In this document: one piece after another, positions 12,901-23,833 of the stretch | How the letters are laid out: every line of letters starts with the position of its first letter | How positions within the stretch are numbered: position 1 is the stretch's first letter | DNA from: Fulvia fulva | Lineage: Eukaryota > Ascomycota > Dothideomycetes > Mycosphaerellales > Mycosphaerellaceae | Direction: 5' to 3' | Assembly (NCBI RefSeq): GCF_020509005.1 | Contig: NC_063016.1 | Span: 4,836,001-4,900,000 of the forward strand | Length of the DNA stretch: 64,000 bases | Notes under the pieces: generated by a model | Databases searched by the model: none | Told to the model about the DNA's origin: nothing | Seen by the model: the letters and a program-made list of their open reading frames with translations, nothing else | Translations under genes and position numbers: made by a program

Positions 12901-13703
12901 AGTATAGAGTGTTCGTAAGGCTATAGCTCTCGTTAGTTACTATCCTTCGCTACTATTCGGGGTCGCGCTTCCTAATTAGGTAGTTGTCCTCCGTAACTCC
13001 GTAACTCTAGGTAAGGAAGGAATCGTATTTAGTAAGCTAGCTACGAGATAAGGTAACAAGTCTTAACCGCGCTTTCCTACTTATCTAGTACTACCGTATA
13101 GCCTCGTTTCGAGAGGTTAGCCCGGAGTAAAAGCTTCCCTCTACGCCCTCCCTCCCTATTTGCTCCTTAAGCCAATATCTACCTCTATAGGCCTAAGCCC
13201 TTTAGTGCTCTCTATTGACCAATATACGTATCCGTCCTCTCGGGCTATATAGATAGTATTAGCCGTCGCTACTAGTATACACTACGCCCTAGGTTTTGAC
13301 GCCCTTCGCGTTATCGTAGCCTATCTCTAGAAAGCGGCCGTCTATACCTCGTAGGTTTGCTCGGGGTATACACTACGCCGGGCAGCGTACTCCTTACGTT
13401 TCTACCTACTATTTAATATAAAGTTCCTTATTACCCTGCCCTTAATCCTCCCCGATTATAGAACTAATCCACTTGTATTATACGTCTTTTCCCCGTCCTA
13501 ATAGCCGTCTTTTCCTTGCTTAGGCTATCGTCTTTTCCTAGTCGTAATCTACTATATTAGACTAGGTACGTTGTGTAGCGGGATAGGTAGTGCCTTAGGC
13601 AAAACCCTCGTTCCTATACCGGGTGTTTAATAGGCCCTTATAGGCTTCGTCGCGTGTCTACCTACCTACCGTATTGCCCGCTAGCAAACACTAGATTGTT
13701 TCG

Positions 13704-13784
13704 TAGTCCGCTCGACGCCGTCGTATAGTCCGCTTAGTTGTTGTTCTGTAGTCCGCTCGTCTAATGTTCGTCGCTTAGCCCGCT
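13704..13784. repeat. Four imperfect repeats in the LINE-C 5' leader
   Basis: The core TAG(T/C)CCGCT starts at 13704, 13726, 13749 and 13776, i.e. spaced 22, 23 and 27 bp. The cores lie in the presumed 5' UTR, about 300 nt inside the element's 5' end. Confidence 0.55.
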
Positions 13785-14263
13785 CGGTTTACGGTCTCCG
13801 GAGGTGAAAATTCTATACTTATACTAGAGGTGTCCTATCGAGCGTATAGGCTACGGTTCCGCGCCCTTCTTATACGTAGAAAGAAGAGGGACTCGCTTCC
13901 GACACGAGTACACGCTCGTCGGATAGTTTTTATACCCGTTTTGCTAGTAGTCCTCTATTCGCCGCGGCTTCGCCTACGTTACGCGCCCGTCGCGTCTACG
14001 ACGCTCTAGCGTAAGAATACTTAGCTCTCTCGTAGCTAGACGAGAGGTTCGTAGCCGACACTACGTATAGGTGATTCTCGTCGTCGACCGAGTCCCTTTA
14101 ATAGGTAGGCCGTCTCGCCTAAGGACTATACTTAGCTACTATAGGTAAGGACTAGCCGTATAATAGCCGTATATAGAAGTCGTAACTACCGAAAGTCCGC
14201 CCCCTATATAGATATAGTAAGCCTCTAGTATAATGCTATATTCTGTTTAGCTTTTAGTAATAT

Positions 14264-14458
14264 TATTACGGTTCACCTCGTAAGACTACACTTAGTACTA
14301 CGTGACCTAGTACGCTAGCGCGCCCGGACCCTAGACCCCGGCCTCGACGTTTACTTTATCGTAGCTTCGCGACTTTCTTATCTTCTCTTCTTCGTAGAAC
14401 TTATTCGATTCTAAGGTATTAATACGTTTGCGCCCTATCTTACGCCTTGTCCGTATTA
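14264..14458 (+). repeat. 5' LTR of the small LTR element
   Basis: This 195-bp LTR starts TATTAC (RIPed TGTCAC) and ends TATTA. A TATA-like TTTAT lies at 14355-14359. The 9-mer GTAGAACTT at 14394-14402 complements the site just downstream of the LTR. Confidence 0.88.
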
Positions 14459-14460
14459 TT

Positions 14461-14469
14461 AAGTTCTAC
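14461..14469 (+). promoter_or_regulatory. Predicted self-priming primer-binding site
   Basis: AAGTTCTAC begins 3 nt after the LTR end and is the exact complement of GTAGAACTT at 14394-14402 in the LTR. The geometry matches Gypsy-1 and Gypsy-D, where a different 9-mer is used. Confidence 0.65.
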
Positions 14470-15326
14470 CGCCCTTAGATCGCCGAGCCGTACGACTATA
14501 GACTACGTATTACTACTACGACCTCGTACGACCGAGACTCGAATAGCCCTAGGTACTAATACAACTATCGGACTAGACGAATCATCCTTTATCCTAAGAC
14601 TTAACCTAAACCCTCTTACGAAGGCGTTCCTCCGAGAAGCCCGACGAAAGCGGAACGGCGTACTTAGCGTAGCGTAGTAAGAGGTAGAAGACGAGTCGTA
14701 GTAGGATCCGGATTTCGACGATACCGTAGGTATAGAACGACTACGTAATATAGCGTAAGAGATATAGAACGAGACTTAGGGTCGCGGAGACACTAAGTAG
14801 GCTCGTTAGTAAGAGGAAGAACGTCGGCGCTAGAAGCACTAAGAGCTACTACGTAATAAGTATAACCGACGTTAGTCTAAGAAGGAAACTTAAATCCGTA
14901 TAGGTAGAGAGGATAAGACCTTATAATAGGGTATACGTACGCGGAAGGAGGAACATCTTAGCTACCGCTATACGATACCGATTAACTTTACCTAGAAGGG
15001 CGAAGAGGTAGAATATAGGCTACGGTACAACCCTACCGAGTTCTAGATCGCTATAGCCGAGGAGCTTTCTCGCTCGGTTACTAAGAACCTAGAAGCCTAA
15101 AGGTTAGATATTAGACGACCTAGATATCGTTACCGATAGTCGACCCTACGACGCCCGCGTAATATAGATACGACTTAAGGCTTACTATAGCAAGATATAT
15201 AGTCTCTCTACGGTTAACCTAACGTAAGCTAGCGCTTCCTAATAGTACGGTTCTTCCTTACGGATATACCCCGCGGCGATATATTTCCGCGTACGAGGGC
15301 GTACGGCGGTTTAAGAGGGGGGGTAG

Positions 15327-15521
15327 TGTCACGGTTCACCTCGTAAGACTATACTTAGTGCTACGTGACCTAGTACGCTAGCGCGCCCGGACCCTAGACC
15401 CCGGCCTTGACGTTTACTTTATCGTAGCTTCGCGACTTTCTTATCTTCTCTTCTTCGTAGAACTTATTCGATTCTAAGGTATTAATACGTTTACGCCCTG
15501 TCTTACGCCTTGTCCGTATTA
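15327..15521 (+). repeat. 3' LTR of the small LTR element
   Basis: 195 bp, beginning TGTCACGG directly after the polypurine tract and ending TATTA before the AATAT duplication. It keeps the ancestral TGTCAC start that the 5' LTR has lost to RIP. Confidence 0.88.
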
Positions 15522-18500
15522 AATATTGCCTATACGTACTTCCTCTACCGTAGCGCCGGGTCTACCTATAGTCCGAGGATCCTAAGCTAATTTACCGGGT
15601 TAGTCGTATACCCCTATATCTAGATAGAAGTATATATGTTATAGAACCGTAGCCGGCGCGTAAAGTATATTAGATTGTACTTTTCTAGGGTAAACCGAGC
15701 CCTATACCTCCGAGCCTAGTCCTCGTAGATCTTATGCTTCTCTTCTAGTAGCCTATAGTTCTCCTTAGTCGAGGAAGACTACGCTAGGATGTTTATGTCG
15801 TCTACAAAGCCGCTCGTAGCGGTGTTCTGGGATTCTAGGGCTAGGAGTAGCGTCGCTATAAAGAAGAGGAACAGAATAGGTACTAGCGTTAAGCCTTACG
15901 GGATTCTAGTATAGACTACTTGAAATGGGCTTCTATACTAGCCGACTAGGATCGACGTACTACGGTTTTAGAGGTAGGACCGTACGAAGTTAACAAGCTA
16001 CTTAGGGAGTCCTTTCGACCTTAGGATGTAGAGTAGCCGCGGGTATAACACGTAGTCGAAGGCTCCCGATATGTCTAGGCTAAGTAAGGAAGCCACCTTG
16101 TCCCTATTCTTATACTAGATAGCCTTTACCTAAGAGGTAATAAGTTCTATCGCGGATAGCGTCGATCGCTATAGGCGCGTACCTATCTAGGTGTCCGGGA
16201 GTAGGGAGTGTTCCTCTACCGCCTCGGAGAGTCTCGTTATAACTAGCTTCTCAAGCGCCTTCCTAAGAGTGTTAAGGAGCGCAATTAGGCGGTACGACTT
16301 TACCTACGTATAGTCTTCCTTCTACGGCTTACGTAGGACCACTGTCGTCGATTGTTTAAAAGCTATCGGGTGGTACCCGGTCTATAGGCAGGCGTTAAAG
16401 ATCGCTATAACTACTAGGGCTAGTTGATCTCTACACTTCTTTAGTAGCTCGTTTAGGATTACGCCCTAGGGCTTTCTTCGCCGGCAACTTCCTTAGTATA
16501 GCGGCAACTTCTCCCTCGGACACCTCCTATTAGACCGCGATACTAGGGGCTAGGGGAGTAGAGCTGTTTATATCGCTTAGATTAGCCTCGACTAGGGGCG
16601 GGAAGAACTTACTAGCTAGTAGACGCGCCTTGGCCTCGGGGTCGCTAACCGGGCTACTAGGCGATTGTAGCGCTAGGATAGAGAAGGAGGGGCCCTATAT
16701 AGGGTCCTATCGGGCCCATTTCGCTAGCTTCTACATCCTCTCTAGCTTACCGGCGATTTCTTCTACTATAGCCCTCTAGCCGACTGCTTTCTCCCTTTAT
16801 ATTATAGCTTTCTTCTATTAGTATGCCTCCCTATATACGTTCTAGGCCTCCTCGCTATAGCTGCTCGTCTATACCCGGCGGGCTCTCCTTACTTCTCTTA
16901 CTACCGTAGTGCACTCCGGCGTCTAGTATAGTTTAGATAATATCGTTAGTTAGGTAAGCGGAACGTAAAGTAAGGTCGCTTTTCTTATTTCGTCTATTAA
17001 CCCCTAGACTGCTTCGTCTATCTCGTCTTTACTATTGTATTACTACTACGCGATCTGGACTAGCCTCTTAGAGTTATCGAGGTACGCCTAGATGTTAGCC
17101 TAGTAGGCCTTTCCCTAGTTTAGCTTAGGGGTTCTCGCTAGTATACGTTATATCTATGTCGTAATAGAGGTCCTAACTAGCATGTGGTCTAACGACGCCT
17201 CGAGTTTATATTCGATCCTATAGTAGGTTACCGTATAGTAGTAGCTATCTAAGATCTAGGAGAGGTCGATCGTGCCTTAGAGTCCCCCTCTCTTCTAGGT
17301 GCCTAGGTCCTTCGGGGTATTAAGGGCAATTACGTTACTCGCCATTAAGTCGAGTACTTCGTCGGCTATAGGGTACGACTATATAAGGCTTTCCTAGGAA
17401 GGGTAGTGTATATTAAAGTCTCCTACTACGATGTAGCACCCTTGTCTCTTGAGCGTACTGTCTAGGTGTCTATAGACCCTAAGGTCGCGGCTAGACCTCG
17501 AGGCTAGCGGTTATATATATATATATATATTATATATCTAAGTACTACCTATATAGAGGGAGGTAATATTGCCCCCGCCTTCTTTGTCTATATAGTATAC
17601 TACCTCCTAGTCGGATTCTAGTATGTCCTTACTAATATAGAAGTACGTACGGGGTCTACCGTCGCTTCGTAGGTATATCGTATAGCCTAGTAACTTATAG
17701 GTCATTAGTCTCTTATAGTACGGGTTAATCTATAGCTCCTAGATTACTAGGACGTAGTAGACGTACGGGTCCGCCTCGTATAGGAAATGGTTCTATACTA
17801 TATCCTTGCTATAGTTAACGTTATACTAGATAATACTAAGCGTGTCGAGGCTAGTTATCGTTATCGGCAATTATTTCCTCTATAGCGTCCTATATCCTAC
17901 TACCTTATACGTCCTAGTCTACGCCTATCGGCTATATACTAAAGGGGAGCCGGGCCTAGTTAGATTCCCTCGCCGTAGCTAGCAGAGCACGTGGCCTCCC
18001 GTACGCCCTAGGTTGCGTATCCTTTATATCGTTCTCGGCCCTAGGGCGCTTATACCCGACCGCCGCTAGTTAGTTCCGGTATAGGCTAGCCTTACGGTCG
18101 CCGTAGAATCTTAGGGCGACGGTTCTGTTTATGATTACCTTGTTTTTCGCTAGTTTCCGCTATAGGCATTCCGCGCTATACGATAGGTAGTGCCCCGGAC
18201 AGTTCGCGTACCGTCTCGTAGCCGATATATAGTCCCTAGACATATAGTCTCCTATATAGTTCGAGTAGGCCTACTTGTTTATATACGTATAGGTTTAGTA
18301 TCTATACTATTAGCATTTAAAGTATTAGAGGACACGGCAGGATAAGGAGTACTTTTCTACTATTTTAAGGCTATATTGCTAGATTAGGCCTTGTTCTATT
18401 ACTAGATCCGCCGCTTTCGCGTCTTATAGCTATACGATTAGCGCCGAGGCCTTCTTGCCTTCTAGCCATTTCCTATAGAGCTAAGTCGCCTTCTAGATTA

Positions 18501-19343
18501 GAGAGTTAAGAGTAACCGGGTTGTCCTCTTAGAGAGCGCGTAGGTGACCCTAGTTAGTTAGGTCAAACTCCTTAGGTATGTCGTAGACTAGGATCGTAAA
18601 TTGCTTCCTTAAGACCTTCGCTAATACTATAACCTTAGATGCCTACTATAGCTATACCTCTAGGTGCCTCCTAGTAGTAGTAGAGCTAGTATAGATCTAT
18701 AGAGTACCGTTAGACTATTAGTTCACTACGACCACCCCTAGTTAATTAATTCGTTAGGCGAGCTCCTTATTTAATAGCTTCGTAACTTCGGCCTAGTCTT
18801 CCTTTACTATAATACGGATCGTAACTATATTGTACGTTAGGCGGGGGCCTAGTATCGATACCGCGACCGATACCTAGCTATAGGGGTGTTAATTCCGGGT
18901 AGCCTTATTAATCGCCTAAGACGTCGTCCTTATTTCATATTGCCCTCGGTAATATAATAGTATAAGCGCCGTACGTAGCTAAGTAATTATTACCTATAGA
19001 GACCGGTATAGGAGCTAATCGTTAGTTTCTATACTTTTTACGTCCTCTATAAGTTACTACTAGTTGTCTTAGGGGAGCTTCGCCTATAGAGCCGTAGGCG
19101 CCGGTAGTGCCGTAGCCTAGGCTACTATTGCCTAGGAGTTGCCTAATATAGCTAGGCACCTTCGCGGCGTTTAGGGCTATAGAGCTAAAGAAATAGAGTG
19201 AAGAGAACTTTAAGCTATCTAAATTAAATAAGGTAGAACTCCCTTAATTCTAGGGGTGGTAGCCTACTTTATAGATCGTTAGAATAGCCTTAATAAGAGC
19301 TTTCGAATATGTCGTGTTTAGCGATATAAGGCGAAAATCCGAT

Positions 19344-20329
19344 TATAGAGAAAGATAATAAAGGAGATCTAGTATAGATAATGACCTCTAGTATAATTAT
19401 AAAGCCGCGTCCGCGCCTACGTACTTACTCGATACCGCCGTTAACTACGCTACCCGCTAATAAAGTAACTATACCGATACTACCGGATATTAATATCTAG
19501 GAAGTTAGCGCGGAAGCGATCGAGAAGATAGCTAAGCGAAAGGGAGCTAAAGCCTATATAATGTTTATATTTAATAAGAACGAACCTTAGTAACTAGAGG
19601 ATCTACGTATAATAGACCCTCTAATAGCTTATACGATAAGTACTCGAAATATACGTAATGTCGTACCCTATATACCTAATACCGGCTATAGGATACTATC
19701 TAATAATAAGACTACTAAACGGCTATATATACGTATAGCGGCGTTTATACTAGTAGCGTAGCGCGTTAGTCCGACACTTTCCGCCTATAAGATATATACG
19801 TAGTCCGATATAGATAGGTTTATAGAGAAGAAGACGGAAGTTATCGATCTAAAGGATCACCTCCTACCTATCTATTATAACTTCGCGTATTGCTTCTTAA
19901 AGTAAGACGCAAAGGAGCTTCTACCTTACCGGCTAGGTATAGACTACGAGATTAAGCTTAAACCTAGCGCGACTTATCTATTTAGTAGACTATACCGTAT
20001 ATTAAACTAAGAAGATAAGATCATTGCCTATTAGGTTAACGAACAGCTTGCCTAGAAGGGTATACGCCGATACTAAGGTAGAGTAGATACCTCTTTACTA
20101 GTCCTTATCGTTAAGAAACCCGGTAGAGGCCTACGAGTATATATTAACTATCGTAGTATAAACGAACGTACTATTAAGTCAAGATATCTAATTCCCCTTA
20201 TATAGGATACTCTTAACCGTATCGTAGGAAAGAAGTACTTTACTAAACTCGATATTATCGTAGCCTTTAATCGTATACGGATTACTAAAGGCTAATAGCT
20301 TTTACTACGAGATATAGATAGTTTTAATA
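19344..20329 (+). pseudogene. Gypsy-B fragment 2: linker and RT N-terminus
   Basis: The plus-strand translation continues Gypsy-B after the LINE-B1 target duplication. It contains the pre-RT linker (YEIKLKPSATYLFSRLYR near 19945-20000), then [13 protein letters not shown] (~20118) and KLDIIVAFNRIRI (~20245), RT motifs 1 and 2. The reading frame reaches 20329, where the 16-bp duplication ATAGATAGTTTTAATA (20314-20329) marks the LINE-B2 insertion; it resumes at 25344. RIP stops are frequent. Confidence 0.85.
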
Positions 20330-20362
20330 GATAGATAGATAGATAGATAGATTTGTCATTCC

Positions 20363-20394
20363 CCTGTTCTAGGACCCTATCCGGCCTTTGCAGG
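20363..20394 (-). other. LINE-B2 3'-terminal hairpin
   Basis: Sense stem CCTG/CAGG encloses CCGGATAGGGT, upstream of the TCTA tail. Copy B5 also has an inner TAGG/CCTA pairing; B2 has a T at one of those positions. Confidence 0.55.
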
Positions 20395-20515
20395 TATATA
20401 TCTATTGTTATGTACAAAGGGAAACCCGAATAGGTGAAAACCCTTCCCGCCCCCGACTACTCCTTGTCTAGATTAGCTTTCCCTCTGAACGTACGTAGTC
20501 CATGTCACTACCCCG

Positions 20516-23500
20516 TTAGCCCCCGCTCCTAGCCGGTCTCGTCGCGCTGCGTCGTGTCCTCTCTTCCTGCACTGCTCCTACTAGGCGGTACTGTTCTAGC
20601 CAGCCCTTCTCTAGTATCCAGTTCGTAATGCGCCGTAGGTCTTCAGCGTTGTTAAGAAGTGCCCCAATCGTCCGGTTCCTCGCCTTTGCCATCCACTCCC
20701 CCCTTCCTAGCGACCACCTCGGACAGACGAGGAGTGCGTGCCGTACGTTCTGGGAGCGATAGCCGCAGGGGCAGCTAGTATTCGTGTATCCTGGGACCTT
20801 CCTCCATGATAGGTACCCCTGGAGGCCGATGTGTTCGCTTCGCAGTTGGGTTGCTATGCTACTCTGTGCCCTCGTAAGGCGGTAGTGGATGAGCTTCGGG
20901 GGGTGCTTGACCGCGGATTTTGTAGCTGACCATTCCTTAGGTTGTCCCGCTGGCTGAGGGCGTCCACTATGCCCTACAACCTGGTTGTTCCACCTCTCTT
21001 TCCATAGTTGCTCTACAAACGATTTCTCACCTTCCCATTGTGTTGCTAGCTGTTCGTCCCTTGCCCGGTAGTTCGGCTCGTTTCCGGGTCGAATGCCCTT
21101 ATGCGCTGGTACTGATTCGCGGGCCCTTGCGACTGCACTGGCGATGACCTTCTGTACTGGGTACTGTGCCGACTTGCCTAAGTAGGAGGTCCGTAGTCCC
21201 TGGATGTATAGGTCGATCGGCGGTATAGCGGTCTCGTGCTCAAGCATCCTCGTTGGTGTCGACTTATATGCCCCGGTGACCTTCCTTAGGCATTGGTTTT
21301 GGATCTTCGCTAGCGGCGCGACGAGTCCCTTCGATGGGCAGGCCCTCTCGCCTAAGGACCACACTTGGCTGCCATAGGTAAGGACTGGCCGTACAATAGC
21401 CGTATATAGAAGTCGTGACTGCCGGAAGTCCGCCCCCCATGTGGACGCAGTGAGCCTCTGGCATGATGCCATATTCTGTTCAGCTTTCCGTAATATTGCC
21501 TGTACGTGCTTCCTCCACCGTAGCGCCGGGTCCACCCATAGTCCGAGGATCCTGAGCTGATTTGCCGGGTTAGTCGTGTGCCCCTGTATCTGGATAGAAG
21601 CTTGCATATTGTGGAACCGTGGCCGGCGCGTAAAGTGTATCAGATTGTACTTTTCTGGGGCAAACCGAGCCCCGTGCCTCCTAGCCCAGTCCTCGCAGAT
21701 CTTGTGCTTCTCTTCTAGTAGCCTACAGTTCTCCTCAGTCGAGGAAGACCACGCTAGGATGTTTGTGTCGTCTACGAAGCCGCTCGCAGCGGTGTTCTGG
21801 GATTCTAGGGCTGGGAGCAGCGTCGCCATAAAGAAGAGGAACAGAATAGGTGCTAGCGTTGAGCCTTGCGGGATTCCAGTGTGGACTGCTTGAAATGGGC
21901 TTCTGTACTGGCCGACCAGGATCGACGTACTGCGGTTTTGGAGGTAGGACCGTACGAAGTTGACAAGCCACTCAGGGAGTCCTTTCGACCTTAGGATGTA
22001 GAGAAGCCGCGGGTGTGACACGTAGTCGAAGGCTCCCGATATGTCTAGGCTAAGTAAGGAAGCCACCTTGTCCCTATTCTTATACCAGATGGCCTTTACC
22101 TGAGAGGTGATAAGTTCCATCGCGGATAGCGTCGATCGCTGTGGGCGCGCACCCATCTGGGTGTCCGGGAGTAGGGAGTGTTCCTCTGCCGCCTCGGAGA
22201 GTCTCGTTGCAACCAGCTTCTCAAGCGCCTTCCCAAGAGTGTTAAGGAGCGCAATTGGGCGGTACGACTTCACCTGCGTATAGTCTTCCTTCTGCGGCTT
22301 GCGTAGGACCACTGTCGTCGATTGTTTAAAAGCTATCGGGTGGTATCCGGTCTGTAGGCAGGCGTTGAAGATCGCTGCAACTGCTGGGGCTAGTTGATCT
22401 CTACACTTCTTTAGTAGCTCGTTTGGGATCCCATCCGGCCCCGGGGCTTTCTTCGCCGGCAACTTCCTCAGCACAGCGGTAACTTCTCCCTCGGACACCT
22501 CCTGTTGGACCGCGATGCTAGGGGCTAGGGGAGTAGAGCTGTTTATGTCGCTTAGATCAGCCTCGACTGGGGGTGGGAAGAACTTGCTAGCCAGTAGACG
22601 CGCCTTGGCCTCGGGGTCGCTAACCGGGCCACTAGGCGATTGTAGCGCTGGGATAGAGAAGGAGGGGCCCTGTGTAGGGTCCTGTCGGGCCCATTTCGCT
22701 AGCTTCCACATCCTCTCTGGCTTGCCGGCGATTTCTTCCACTGTGGCCCTCCAGCCGACTGCTTTCTCCCTCCGTATTATGGCTTTCTTCTGTTGGCATG
22801 CCTCCCTGTATACGTTCCAGGCCTCCTCGCTATGGCTGCTCGTCCACACCCGGCGGGCTCTCCTTGCTTCTCTTACTACCGCAGTGCACTCCGGCGTCCA
22901 GTATGGTTTGGACCATGTCGTTGGTTGGGCAAGCGGAACGTGAAGTGAGGTCGCTTTTCTTATTTCGTCTGTCAACCCCTGGACTGCTTCGTCTATCTCG
23001 TCTTTACTGTTGTATTGCTGCTGCGCGATCTGGACTAGCCTCTTGGAGTCATCGAGGTACGCCTGGATGTTGGCCCAGTGGGCCTTTCCCCAGTTTGGCT
23101 TAGGGGTTCTCGCTGGTGTGCGTTGTATCTGTGTCGCAATAGAGGTCCTGACTGGCATGTGGTCTGACGACGCCTCGAGTTCATGTTCGATCCCACAGTA
23201 GGTTACCGTGTGGTAGTGGCTATCTGAGATCCAGGAGAGGTCGATCGTGCCTTGGAGTCCCCCTCTCTTCCAGGTGCCCAGGTCCTTCGGGGTATTGAGG
23301 GCAATTGCGTTGCTCGCCATCAAGTCGAGTACTTCGTCGGCTATAGGGTGCGGCTGCATAAGGCTTTCCCAGGAAGGGTGGTGTATGTTGAAGTCTCCTA
23401 CTACGATGTGGCACCCTTGTCTCTTGAGCGCACTGTCTAGGTGTCTACAGACCCCTAGGTCGCGGCTAGACCTCGAGGCTGGCGGTTGCATGTATAGGTT

Positions 23501-23833
23501 GTGTATCCAGGTGCTACCCACGTGGAGGGAGGTAATATCGCCCCCGCCTTCTTCGTCTGCGTAGTACACTACCTCCCAGTCGGATTCTAGTATGTCCTTG
23601 CTGACATAGAAGCACGTGCGGGGTCTGCCGTCGCCTCGTAGGCATGTCGTGTAGCCTGGTGACTTGCAGGTCGTTGGTCTCTTATGGTGCGGGTTAATCC
23701 ATGGCTCCTGGATTGCAAGGACGTGGTGGACGCGCGGGTCCGCCTCGTGTAGGAAATGGTTCTGGACTATATCCTTGCTATGGTTGACGTTATACTGGAT
23801 GATGTTAAGCGTGTCGAGGCTAGTCATCGGCAT
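20516..23833 (-). CDS. LINE-B2 ORF2: endonuclease-reverse transcriptase
   Basis: An uninterrupted protein of ~1,105 residues. I chose the ATG at 23831-23833 (MPMTSLD) because the longer frame from 23839 opens with TTG. AP endonuclease fills residues ~5-235: QYNVNHS, IQEPWIN, GDFNIHHPSWE and SSDHMPV. RT runs ~480-780: SLDISGAFD, GIPQGSTLAPILF and catalytic FVDD (coding bases 21767-21778). A C-terminal Cys/His cluster (CPCGYRSQN..H..C) lies near 1022-1040. No RNase H domain is apparent, unlike Tad itself. The enzyme should nick genomic DNA and copy its own RNA from the nick in the nucleus. The start overlaps the end of ORF1 (ATGACTAG), suggesting coupled translation. Confidence 0.93.
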   Translation of the reverse strand: MPMTSLDTLNIIQYNVNHSKDIVQNHFLHEADPRVHHVLAIQEPWINPHHKRPTTCKSPGYTTCLRGDGRPRTCFYVSKDILESDWEVVYYADEEGGGDITSLHVGSTWIHNLYMQPPASRSSRDLGVCRHLDSALKRQGCHIVVGDFNIHHPSWESLMQPHPIADEVLDLMASNAIALNTPKDLGTWKRGGLQGTIDLSWISDSHYHTVTYCGIEHELEASSDHMPVRTSIATQIQRTPARTPKPNWGKAHWANIQAYLDDSKRLVQIAQQQYNSKDEIDEAVQGLTDEIRKATSLHVPLAQPTTWSKPYWTPECTAVVREARRARRVWTSSHSEEAWNVYREACQQKKAIIRREKAVGWRATVEEIAGKPERMWKLAKWARQDPTQGPSFSIPALQSPSGPVSDPEAKARLLASKFFPPPVEADLSDINSSTPLAPSIAVQQEVSEGEVTAVLRKLPAKKAPGPDGIPNELLKKCRDQLAPAVAAIFNACLQTGYHPIAFKQSTTVVLRKPQKEDYTQVKSYRPIALLNTLGKALEKLVATRLSEAAEEHSLLPDTQMGARPQRSTLSAMELITSQVKAIWYKNRDKVASLLSLDISGAFDYVSHPRLLYILRSKGLPEWLVNFVRSYLQNRSTSILVGQYRSPFQAVHTGIPQGSTLAPILFLFFMATLLPALESQNTAASGFVDDTNILAWSSSTEENCRLLEEKHKICEDWARRHGARFAPEKYNLIHFTRRPRFHNMQASIQIQGHTTNPANQLRILGLWVDPALRWRKHVQAILRKAEQNMASCQRLTASTWGADFRQSRLLYTAIVRPVLTYGSQVWSLGERACPSKGLVAPLAKIQNQCLRKVTGAYKSTPTRMLEHETAIPPIDLYIQGLRTSYLGKSAQYPVQKVIASAVARARESVPAHKGIRPGNEPNYRARDEQLATQWEGEKSFVEQLWKERWNNQVVGHSGRPQPAGQPKEWSATKSAVKHPPKLIHYRLTRAQSSIATQLRSEHIGLQGYLSWRKVPGYTNTSCPCGYRSQNVRHALLVCPRWSLGRGEWMAKARNRTIGALLNNAEDLRRITNWILEKGWLEQYRLVGAVQEERTRRSATRPARSGG

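Larger units (their letters stand above)
8039..14088 (-). mobile_element. LINE-C, full-length RIP-saturated Tad-like LINE inserted in LINE-B1
   Basis: This 6.05-kb minus-strand element is flanked by a 15-bp duplication (CGAGTCCCTTTAATA at 8024-8038 and 14089-14103) that reconstitutes the LINE-B1 sequence. The 3' end again has TAGA units on the plus strand. The translation on the minus strand resembles LINE-A/B: the FVDD region falls near 9530-9545, the endonuclease runs ~11590 to 10900, and the ORF1 knuckle region (CFKCQQYGH-like) is near 12060-12090. Compared with LINE-A/B it has a long 5' leader (~12900-14088). Stops are dense, so it is a fossil, but complete in length. Confidence 0.85.
14264..15521 (+). 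mobile_element. Small non-autonomous LTR retrotransposon (1,258 bp)
   Basis: Two 195-bp LTRs (14264-14458, 15327-15521) enclose an 868-bp internal region. It is flanked by a 5-bp duplication AATAT (14259-14263, 15522-15526) interrupting the LINE-B1 sequence at a site that is uninterrupted in B2. The LTRs differ only slightly and mostly at RIP sites. The 3' LTR begins TGTCAC and is preceded by a polypurine tract (AAGAGGGGGGG, near 15313-15323). No RT, integrase or gag motif was recognised in the internal region. It is TRIM/LARD-like and would depend on another element's proteins. Confidence 0.88.
7218..19138 (-). pseudogene. LINE-B1 ORF1+ORF2 remnants
   Basis: These are remnants of the ORFs seen intact in B2. 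The ORF1 start codon is at 19136-19138 (ATA) and zinc-knuckle remnants lie near 18230-18330. ORF2 begins near 17870 and ends at 7218-7220. Corrected for the two nested elements, the coding part is about 11 nt longer than in the other copies; part of the excess is a TA-repeat expansion at ~17513-17538. Many Gln and Trp codons are now stops. Non-functional. Confidence 0.85.
7020..19343 (-). mobile_element. LINE-B copy B1, saturated with RIP, interrupted by LINE-C and a small LTR element
   Basis: The sequence matches intact LINE-B almost base for base except that CpA/TpG have become TpA. It lies in pieces 7020-8038, 14104-14263 and 15527-19343. The 3' end carries about nine TAGA units (7020-7055, plus strand). 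The ORF2 stop is at 7218-7220 and the ORF1 start (ATG to ATA) at 19136-19138. It is flanked by 14-bp duplications TATAGAGGAAGATA (7006-7019) and TATAGAGAAAGATA (19344-19357). The conserved 5' end is truncated by ~17 nt and followed by ~20 nt of unrelated filler. Coding capacity is abolished. Confidence 0.92.

Noticed and set aside
14447..14677. 76-codon open frame inside the small LTR element
   Set aside because: It overlaps the LTR end and PBS and has no recognisable motif; similar frames occur by chance.
22515..23201. Long open frames antisense to LINE ORF2 (and similar ones at 3619-4392 and 47346-47774)
   Set aside because: They mirror the codon structure of the sense ORFs and show no independent motif.
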